Below, one piece after another: positions 5,166-5,911 of a stretch of DNA of 5,911 nt. The notes beneath the pieces were generated by a model. It was not told the origin of the DNA. It did not search any database and worked only from the letters and a program-made list of their open reading frames with translations. A program made the position numbers and the translations under genes. This stretch comes from an uncultured Bacillota bacterium (lineage in GTDB: Bacteria > Bacillota_I > Bacilli_A > RF39 > UBA660). Each line of letters opens with the position of its first letter. Within the stretch, counting starts at the first letter, position 1. The stretch lies in the NCBI GenBank assembly GCA_905200435.1, contig CAJKKJ010000064.1:1-5911 (forward strand), read 5' to 3'.

Positions 5166-5911
5166 ATGAAAGAAAAATTGTTGTATGGCTTTAATAGAGA
5201 GGTCAAGCATTATGAGGGGTTAAGTGTTAGAGAGGGAGCAAGTTGTAAAGTTAGATTAACTAATTATAACTTGCAAATATGTGATATTAAGAATTCCCCT
5301 ATTCATATTATTAGTTTAAAAGATATTAGTAATATTGCTATAATAAGTGATAAAGAGTTAATAGAAAAAGATAAAAATGTTATAGCAAGAGGTATTGTTG
5401 GTAATGTTTTATTTGGTGGTGCTGGTTTAATATTAGGTGGTTTAAGTGGTTTACAAAAAAAGCAAGTCGTTCAAAATATAGATTATTTAATTATAAATTA
5501 TAAAAGTAATGGCGAAGATAAGGTTATTAGTTTATATGCTAATGAGGGAGTTATTGATAAAAACTTTTTAAAAGGTGTTAATAAAGCAATAGAAATGTCT
5601 AAGAAAGAATTAAAATGCCCTTATTGTAATAATGATATTAACTTTACAGATTTAAAGTGTCCTAATTGTGGTAAATTAGTAAGAGGTAAAAAAGAATTAA
5701 AGGCAGTTAAAATAATAGTTGGTTTCTTTGTTGGCTTTTTAGTTTTAATGATAGTTATTGCTATGACAGCAGGTGGTGGCGATCATTCTTCATATTATGA
5801 GACAAAAATAAAAAATGAAATGAATATAAGTGAAGAAAGTGCTAAGGATGTATATAGTATATTAAAAGATGTTGGCTTGGAAGATTTTGATAAGATTAAA
5901 GCAGATAGTGA
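5166..5911 (+). CDS. Glycine-zipper, zinc-ribbon membrane protein, 3' end outside window
   Basis: The frame has no stop before the right edge, giving 248 residues of a longer protein. Order of parts: a beta-rich N-terminal domain (about 1-65) resembling bacterial PH-like domains; a glycine-rich hydrophobic stretch (76-95, G-x3-G type spacing) like a glycine zipper; a second beta segment (103-125); a four-cysteine zinc ribbon (C151-x2-C154, C165-x2-C168, in C-P-Y-C and C-P-N-C-G); one membrane span (about 182-200); then a charged segment with many acidic and lysine residues, probably outside the cell. With the cysteines before the span, an N-in orientation is expected. The start follows GTGAGG by 6 bases. 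It diverges from the XRE gene and probably belongs to its regulon. The function is unknown; a role in sensing or protecting the element's host is only a guess. Confidence 0.8.
   Translation, partial: MKEKLLYGFNREVKHYEGLSVREGASCKVRLTNYNLQICDIKNSPIHIISLKDISNIAIISDKELIEKDKNVIARGIVGNVLFGGAGLILGGLSGLQKKQVVQNIDYLIINYKSNGEDKVISLYANEGVIDKNFLKGVNKAIEMSKKELKCPYCNNDINFTDLKCPNCGKLVRGKKELKAVKIIVGFFVGFLVLMIVIAMTAGGGDHSSYYETKIKNEMNISEESAKDVYSILKDVGLEDFDKIKADS

Noticed and set aside
1..5911. CRISPR array, tRNA or rRNA genes
   Set aside because: No regularly spaced repeats, no tRNA-like cloverleaf with CCA region, and no rRNA-like sequence were seen.

Overview
The window is a very AT-rich stretch of bacterial DNA. 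Low GC, strong purine-rich ribosome binding sites (AGGAG, AGGAGGG), A/T-ending codons and the protein families all suggest a Firmicute (Clostridia or a related AT-rich gut lineage). TGA serves as a stop (666-668) and tryptophan is TGG, so the standard bacterial code applies and a Mollicute with reassigned TGA is unlikely. The species cannot be named from this sequence.

Left part (1-1608): a two-gene unit on the + strand. The C-terminal part of an aminoglycoside-phosphotransferase-fold small-molecule kinase runs in from the left edge. It overlaps by ATGA a Gfo/Idh/MocA-type NAD(P)-dependent oxidoreductase. The oxidoreductase is split by what looks like a one-base loss near 1203; one extra A there would restore a protein of about 314 residues.

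Middle (1607-3576): an intact RhuM-family gene (1983-2960) with its own extended -10 promoter. It is bracketed by two copies of an exact 51-bp repeat (1607-1657 and 2981-3031). Each copy carries a bidirectional hairpin terminator plus the last codons of a minus-strand substrate-binding-protein gene. Beside the right copy lies the C-terminal 184 codons of an SsuA/ThiY-like ABC-transporter substrate-binding protein. Beside the left copy lies a short, decayed fragment of the same 3' end. The RhuM gene therefore seems to sit in a duplicated gene end, and recombination between the repeats would remove it cleanly.

Right part (about 3577-5911): the substrate-binding gene stops abruptly at about 3576, and DNA of a different kind begins. 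This holds a HUH-motif Rep-like protein, a 240-bp AT-rich gap with inverted repeats, an XRE/Cro-CI repressor on the minus strand, and a divergent gene for a glycine-zipper/zinc-ribbon/membrane protein that runs off the right edge. A 17-bp perfect dyad lies between the -35 and -10 boxes of the rightward promoter and is a natural operator candidate. The layout suggests the end of a small integrated replicon or mobile element that disrupted the transporter gene. No integrase or conjugation gene is visible, so that remains inference.
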